64,000 nt of DNA from Lathyrus oleraceus (taxonomy: Eukaryota; Streptophyta; Magnoliopsida; Fabales; Fabaceae), in assembly GCF_024323335.1 (NCBI RefSeq), contig NC_066579.1:248675575-248739574 (forward strand), read 5' to 3'. Each line of letters starts with the position of its first letter. Positions within the stretch are counted from its first letter, which is position 1. The translations under genes were made by a program, and so were the position numbers. This document shows positions 57,749 through 64,000 of the stretch, one piece after another. Under the pieces are notes generated by a model that was not told where the DNA came from, searched no databases, and saw only the letters and a list, made by a program, of their open reading frames with translations.

Positions 57749-59200
57749 CTAGAAACAATCATCTAAAGCTCTGGAGACTGGAAGATAAGCTACACGAAGC
57801 CTCTTCACCTCCCTCTCATAGGCTGCCTCCATATTTGCCTTCTCTTTGGCGAGTCGATCATACTTCCTCTTCCAGAACTTGGAAGACTGAGGAAGAAGAG
57901 AAGTCAATGCGTCATCAGGCTCATCAATAACCTGGTGCTCAAGGAACTCTATCAAAGCATCCTTCTCTCTGATCTGCTGAAGCAACTCCTCTCGTTCACG
58001 GATCCAGGCACGTGAACGGTCTTCGTCTCTCAACTCCTCTACTCCTTGGTCAGGGAGGATTAAAGGCCCAGCCTCAACCAAAGGTGTAGGTCTCGGATAC
58101 TCATAAGGCGTGAGGTACTCGGAAGCTCTCCTCCTAACCCCAGAGGTATAGGGTTCCAAAGCGATACAATTCTTCGGACCCAACTCCTTCCGTCCCTTCC
58201 TATGGATCTTGTGCCAAGCGCGAACCATTCTGCCCTTCAAGCCTTGTGGATCTTTACCCTCCTAAAAGAAAACACCTTCTAACAGAATATTATTAGGTTT
58301 ATCCTTTAGGGGGAACCCAAGTTGACGATGTGCCAAAATAGGGTTGTTGTTAATCCAACCACATGTACCAATAAGAGGCACATTGGAGAATTCACCACAA
58401 GAGTCGATAATTTGCACACCATCATATATACGGTTGTACCAAAAGATATCGTCATTAGTGAGAGACATAAGTCTCGTGGACCACCGTAGACATCCTTTGT
58501 TCTCCTTGAAGGAGACCGTCTGCGGCAAGTGCGAAATAAACCACTTGTACAATAGAGGCAAACAGCACACAATGGTACCACCACCCTTTGCATTCCTCAT
58601 ATGCAAAGAAAAGTAAGTGTCACCCAACAGAGTCGGGACGGGATTAAGAGTAGAGAAAATCCTAATGGCGTTCACATCCACAAACTTGTCGATGTTGGGG
58701 AATAACACTAGCCCATGGATGAGAAGTACAAATATGGCCTCAAAGGCGTCCTCACTCATGGCCTTCCCATATAAAGTAGCTTGAGCAATGAGGAACTCAG
58801 AAGGGAGACCTTGAATTTCACCTTTGGTAGTCATATGAGCACCAACCAGAGATTCATCTATATGCAACATATCAGCTATCTCTTGAGAAGTAGGAACACT
58901 CTCTAAGCCACTGAACGGCAACTAGTCTAGAATAGGTATACCCATAACATAGGCATACTCCTCAAGCGTGGGAAAAAGCTGGAAATCCGGAAATGTGAAG
59001 CAACGGTACAAGGGATCATAGAACTGCACCAATACACTCATCAATCCTTCATCCACTTGAGTAGTCAGAATAGATAGAAGCTTCCCATAACGAGCCTTGA
59101 AACCCAAGGGATCTAATACATAGGATGTCAAATTCCTTAGCTCTTTCAAGTCGGGTTGTCTGAAACTGTACTTCTTTGTATTCCTTCTTTGTCTTTCCAT
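57749..59200 (-). pseudogene. Ogre ORF1 (extra protein before gag)
   Basis: Start at 59200 (MERQRRNTKKYSFRQPDLKEL), 484 codons to 57749, broken only by TAG at 58924-58922 and 58264-58262; the plus copy has Gln at the second. Same motifs as 21216-22718: VQFYDPLYRCFTF, PTLEEYAYVMGIP, AFEAIFVLLIHGLVLFPNIDKFVDVNA, GGGTIVCCLPLLYKWFISHLP. The C-terminal 120 residues are charged and probably coiled coil. Function unknown; order of motifs resembles the plant mobile domain. Confidence 0.87.
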
Positions 59201-60096
59201 GTCTGAAAATTTGCAAATAGACCTCTTAAGTTCCTTGAAAATTTTCTCATTATTGATGATATGGATGCAAATGGGTGCATGAATGCATGAATGCAACAAT
59301 CACACTCAACGATCAAGCAAAGCACACCACACAAAGGTCATGGGATGGATCGTGTCATCCTTAATATCAATCATCCATTTTGGTGGATTATAGTTTACAC
59401 CTTATCAACACCCAAGTTCCATTGATATTAAGGATACAAGAACGGATCAACCATGAATCAAGGGTTTGTTTCAAGTCACGAGCATGGAGTCTCCGTTAAG
59501 AACCACCGAAAGGGAGTGTACTAGGGTTTAAACCTGCCAAACATGTTCTACAAGAGGTTCCCATAGTCATCATCCCATCTTTCGGATATTATCGGATAAA
59601 CGACTACTCGTATTCCAAAAATATTCTCAAGAGAGACTCTTATGAGCGTAGTATCGCGTAACAATCGTATCAAACCTTACACTTGAACGACTTTCGCACT
59701 ACATCCTAAAAATAGGCCAAGATGGGCTTGGTAAACTAAGGTCCTTGGCTTCTAAGGTCTATATTGGAAAGAGTAATGCCTAACCACGACTACTCGTCTG
59801 ACATTATTAATCCTAACATGACCTTCACCAAGTGAATGGGCTTGCAGGTCAACTTGCTAAGGAATAACTCCACACAAGTTGACAAGACTATGTCATTCTC
59901 CTATCCTAAGTGCACTCGAGTTCGGGTATAGAACTCATCTCACAAAGATCACCAAGCATACAAGGAATTAATATTCAAGCAATTTAATCATTACATACAA
60001 TACAGTAATCCCAAATTGCACAAAAATATGTCACAAAATAATATACAATACAATACAACACAAATGTGAAAAGTAGGCAAAACCCACTAGGCAAAT
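59201..60096 (-). other. 5' UTR of the minus-strand Ogre
   Basis: Non-coding leader from primer site to ORF1; similar to 20493-21215. No gene seen. Confidence 0.75.
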
Positions 60097-60115
60097 GTCC
60101 CCAGCAGAGTCGCCA
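60097..60115 (-). promoter_or_regulatory. Primer-binding site, tRNA-Arg type, intact
   Basis: TGGCGACTCTGCTGGGGAC on the minus strand, six bases from the LTR. Confidence 0.9.
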
Positions 60116-60121
60116 CTTTTC

Positions 60122-63100
60122 TGTAGCGGGGTATTCGTTACCATTAGAGATATTGATTAAATCCAAGGTAAACCACACAAGTCGAGTCGCCACCGCACTT
60201 CTATTTATCCAAAGGAATGGTTAGAAAGCGAACAAAAACCTAAAAGTTTTATCGAATCAAAAACTAGTAAAAATGTCAGAGATCGGGGTAAGGGGGTTGG
60301 TTATGTAATGGGAAGGTTTTAAGCACCCAAAACATCCTAGGTACTCCTAGGGAGCCCTTTTCACACTTGTTGTAAGGTTGGTATTTTGTGAAAATTTGTT
60401 TGTGCAAACATGATTGAAGAGATGAGCAAAGAATATACAAGTTATTTACAATTTGTGTTTGGATGGATAAACCCATTGCCTACGTACCATCTTAAAAAAG
60501 ATTAGGATCAAAACCTCGTAGTTCGGGGTAAAAATCTCAAAATGAGTTGGTGAATTGATTGGTCCAAAAGCCTTAAGGTCTTTTGTTATCCAAGGGAGAA
60601 AACTCAACCTAAAACCACAAATCCACCATGTGAGGATAGCTTCAACATGCTAGTGAGGGGTTAATCCTATAATAAGCATGGAAGACTCATTGTCCATCAC
60701 TAAGGATATAGGTGAGTATTATATCTACCTCAAGGATAACTCAAACCTAATAGCTAAAGGTTATGAAAAGTTTTTGATAAGAAAGTGGCCATTGAAACCA
60801 CAAAAAGTATTTGAATGAGTTATATTTACCAATGAAAAGTATTTATAAAATATGGTCAAAGTTTGACTTAAGGATTCCATTCAAAATGAGTGTTATGAAA
60901 AGAAAGTTTGAAAATCAAAAGCATAATGCTTATGTTTCTAATGTTTGAAAACAAGTGTTAAATGTTTGCACAAAAGTTTTGGCTTGGGTTAGAGTGGAGG
61001 GAAGAAGAAGAATGGCTAAGGTCCTAATCATACAAGAGATGAAGGATAAGAAACAAGACCACAAATGGAGTTCCTCTCTTGAGATCATATTGATGATCCA
61101 AGTAGCTCCCATCCTTTGGAATATGCAAGCAAAAATAAGTGTAAGCTCAAGCAATCAACATAATAAAACAAGCTCTTAGAAGATCCCCAATGGCTCTTGT
61201 ATCTTTCACTTTGAATGAACATGGCAATGGTTCTTCAATTTGGCTCACATAGGATTCCCTAGCACAAAAGCACACACATCAAAGAGTTCTATGAAGTAAA
61301 TCAAGAATGGATAAGAGTGAGTTTAGATATTTGGTCCTTCTAATCCATCTTCAACATTTAAGGCCTTTTTACTCCATTTTGTATAGGGAATGTCCTAGAA
61401 ACTAAGTCCATTTGTCCATTTTTTCCATTTGGTCCACAACAATCAAAACAAAACACAAGCACAATAATATATACACAATTATATGCTCAAGTGGGAAAAA
61501 GGCAAATTGCATTAACATAAACATGTGCTCAAGTGAGCAAAGAGCAAAAACAAATGAATAATATGTACACGAATAGTAAATTGCATAAATGTAAAGGGCA
61601 AGAATTAAATGTTAATGGTTAATGGTTAGTGTTAGAGTTAGTGTGCCATAAGGAAATTTAGCGCTATGTTAAGCAATCGTAATTGGACTTATGTAGAAGT
61701 CACAACTATCTGAGGCCGGTCAATAATAATGTAGGCAACAACACAAGCTAGAAATTTTGATTAGTGAATCAAACTCCTACAACTTGCCATGCCAAAAAGA
61801 AGATGAGAAATGATCTTGTATTGATTTAGGTTCTTTGCATAATTAGGAAGCAACATATCCTTAATGCAAAGTCATTCACTTGATCCATGATCAAGATGAA
61901 TTAGATTTGAATCAAGAAAGGTTAAACCTCCATGTATCAATGCTAACCACCAATCTTTAACTCATTGATCAAAAAAAAGAAAGAGAAGAAGAAGAAGAAT
62001 GAGAATGGAAATTAAAGTACATTAATGGAAATGGGATAAGATAATCAACAAGCATTGACCAAAGATAGAGAAGATCAAGGTCAAACAATAGAAAAAAGAA
62101 GCACAATGAAAATTAGAAGTCAAGAAACAAATAAAATGTTTTTGGTATTTTTCAATATTAAAATAAAACTTGAATTAAAATAATAAAGAAAGGTCAAACT
62201 TCAAACTCACTTCAAATCAACTTTGAAAAGTCCAAGTGAATTATCCCAAGTTCAACAAGGTTAAATAAAGTTTGACAAAAAATTTCAGCATTTTTAGAAG
62301 TCAGAAACTATTTTAAATTAATTAAAAATGCATAAAAATAACCTAATTGAACTAAAATCTCAAATAAATCTCAAATCAAATAATAAATTGATGAGAATAT
62401 TTTTCATAGATCTATCATCAATCAAAGAGGTTGGAAAAATATTTTTGTATTTTTTGGATATCAAAAACTATTTAAAATGAATTAAAAATAACCAAAAAAG
62501 AAAAAATTCCTAAAAAATATCAAATGATAAAATTAAAAATATTAAAAATCATTTTTAGAAATTAGAAACTAAAAGGAGAAAAATGAAATTGGTCTCATAT
62601 TTTTTGGACCAATAATGAAGGAGATGTGAATTTTTACAAAGAAATGGAATTAAAAGAAATAAAAGAAATTAAAATTAGAAATTAAAAATGATGGAAAAGC
62701 GTGGACCGTTTGATCTGAGCTCATTAATTAAGCTGGCAAATCATGAGGCTCATACACGCGCGCCTACCATGTTCCTTGGTCAACTGAAGCGCACCACGCC
62801 ATTAATAAGTCATAACGTTCGACGCATGGGATTTGATCTGGAAAGTGAGATGGACGGCTCAGATCCAATCTGGAGACCAGACGGTGACCAGCGCCACCGT
62901 CTTCTCTGGCCAGCTCCGGTGAGGTTCAAAAATTACAGAGAAAAAAATGTTAACCAAATGCTACGATCCAAGCACCAATCGAAAGCTAGGGTGATGTACA
63001 TCACCCCTGTACCAACCAAATCCACTCTAGGTTTCTATATTAAGAGAAATCAAAGATGGAATTTCTGGGGTGTTCACATGAACTTAATGGCTTTTGAAAA

Positions 63101-64000
63101 TTCAAGGCTCAAGAATGTTGCCTCTATGCAGAGGACTTTAGATCACACAACAACAACAAGAAATAACCAGTATATGAGTAATTTCGAAGAAATTAAAAGC
63201 TGAGGTAAACCTCTGATTTGCAGAGCTTAGAGTCACAATTCCTTGGTGTTAATACTTGCAGTTTGTTCCTTGGATCTAAGAAAACAATTGAGGTAATTGA
63301 ATTCTAGATCTGAAAATTGAGAGAAAAATGAGAGAGTTCCTTTGGTGTGAGGGTGAGGTTTCAATTGCACAGCATTTGGGGTGCCTTCAGGTTAGTAAAA
63401 TGAAGAGAAATAGCATTGTATTTATAGGCAAGACATGGATGAAGTGCATGAACAATTCCTTGCATGAATGGAAAGGGCCTCCATGCATGGGCATGTACAG
63501 ACGCATGGAGGGCCCAATTCCACTTGGATTTGGCTATTGAACATCAGCAAATGCAAACTGGACGTGCAGGTTATGTGGTAATGACTCATGCCATGCAAAT
63601 TAAATGATTTTCCAAAATTGCACCATTATGTTCAAGTCTTCGAAAATGCTATGTCCAAACTTGAAACACCACCTCATGAGTAATGGTTGGAAATCTTTCT
63701 GCATAAGGATCATTTGTTATGTTGATCAAAACTCCATTTGAGCCTTGGAAATTGATGAAAAGTGGTCATGAAGTGTAGGGTGCAAAACATGTAAATGTGA
63801 GATTTTCAAAATTGGCCAAAGTTCAAGCCCTTCTGTTTCGATGATGCAAGCTCCAAATGACAAAATCTTCAACATAACAATTGTAGAACTTTTCCAGACA
63901 ATCAATTTGGACTTAAGTGTTTCATCATTTGGATTTTTGATGAAGAAGTTATGGGCACTTGAAGTTGGACTTTTTCACATTTCAATGCCTTTGGTCCAAA
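60122..64000 (-). repeat. 5' LTR of the minus-strand Ogre, cut by the window end
   Basis: Begins TGTAGCGGGG and follows 32622-36490 with a few percent differences. About 930 bp are expected beyond the window. A TATA box lies at 63419-63426. Confidence 0.95.
63419..63426 (-). promoter_or_regulatory. TATA box, 5' LTR of minus-strand Ogre
   Basis: TATAAATA on the minus strand; same place as 35905-35912. Confidence 0.6.

Larger units (their letters stand above)
32622..64000 (-). mobile_element. Nearly complete minus-strand Ogre, right end outside window
   Basis: Minus-strand order: 5' LTR (from 60122 rightward), primer site, leader, ORF1, gag-pro, intron-like spacer, pol, hairpins, 3' UTR array, polypurine tract, 3' LTR (32622-37429). 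Without the Sirevirus and the solo LTR the interior is about 13.1 kb and the element about 22.8 kb, the size known for Ogre. All genes carry stops or small deletions. The two LTRs differ by roughly a few percent with indels, so it is older than the elements nested in this window. Confidence 0.93.

Noticed and set aside
62688..63203. 171-codon open frame in the right LTR
   Set aside because: The left LTR copy (35150-35659) is interrupted and no motif is recognised, so chance openness is more likely than a gene, though it sits upstream of the LTR TATA on the other strand.
1..64000. tRNA, rRNA, snoRNA or host protein genes
   Set aside because: None recognised on either strand. The only tRNA-like signals are primer-binding sites and their 3' UTR look-alikes.

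Overview
This window looks like plant nuclear repeat DNA, most likely from a large-genome legume of the Fabeae type (pea, vetch, lentil, grass pea). The basis is inference: very large Ogre-type Ty3/gypsy (Tat lineage) elements with LTRs of about 4.7-4.8 kb, an extra ORF before gag, a second archaeal-type RNase H between RNase H and integrase, a tRNA-Arg-like primer site, and a long 3' UTR full of tandem repeats. I see no host gene, tRNA or rRNA. Nearly every base belongs to a retrotransposon.

Layout. (1) 1-24670, plus strand: a recombinant Ogre reading pol 3' part - 3' UTR - one LTR (5171-9825) with a polypurine tract before it and a primer site after it - 5' UTR - ORF1 - gag - truncated LTR (to 24670). 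(2) 9972-20487, minus strand: a young, internally deleted non-autonomous Tat/Ogre-like element with 2000-bp LTRs and a GGTGA target duplication, nested in the 5' UTR of (1). (3) 24671-about 30835, plus: an old Tat/Ogre-like gag-pro-RT-RNase H remnant with many stops. (4) About 30841-32621, minus: a 3' UTR fragment of another Ogre, joined tail-on to (3). (5) 32622 to beyond 64000, minus: a nearly whole Ogre (about 22.8 kb once later insertions are removed), left LTR complete, right LTR running out of the window. It carries a Sirevirus-type Ty1/copia element (40718-48872, TGAGG duplication) in its 3' UTR and a probable solo LTR (55370-56748, CATAT duplication) in gag.

The Ogres share one gene order: 5' LTR, tRNA-Arg-like primer site, ORF1 (unknown function, mobile-domain-like, coiled-coil tail), gag-protease, a spliced-intron-like spacer, RT-RNase H-aRNase H-integrase, 3' UTR, polypurine tract, 3' LTR. 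All protein genes here are broken except a 200-codon mini-gag/protease-tail fusion in element (2).

The most interesting signal is structural. The 3' UTRs hold arrays of short hairpins whose loops are nearly constant while their stems change with matching changes on both arms. This is seen in two Ogre/Tat families with unrelated stem sequences, in a second hairpin set directly after the integrase stop, and in a smaller form before the polypurine tract of the Sirevirus. The 3' UTRs also carry many short copies of a motif complementary to the element's own primer-binding site. I found these by eye; covariation statistics and RNA probing would decide whether they are functional RNA structures.
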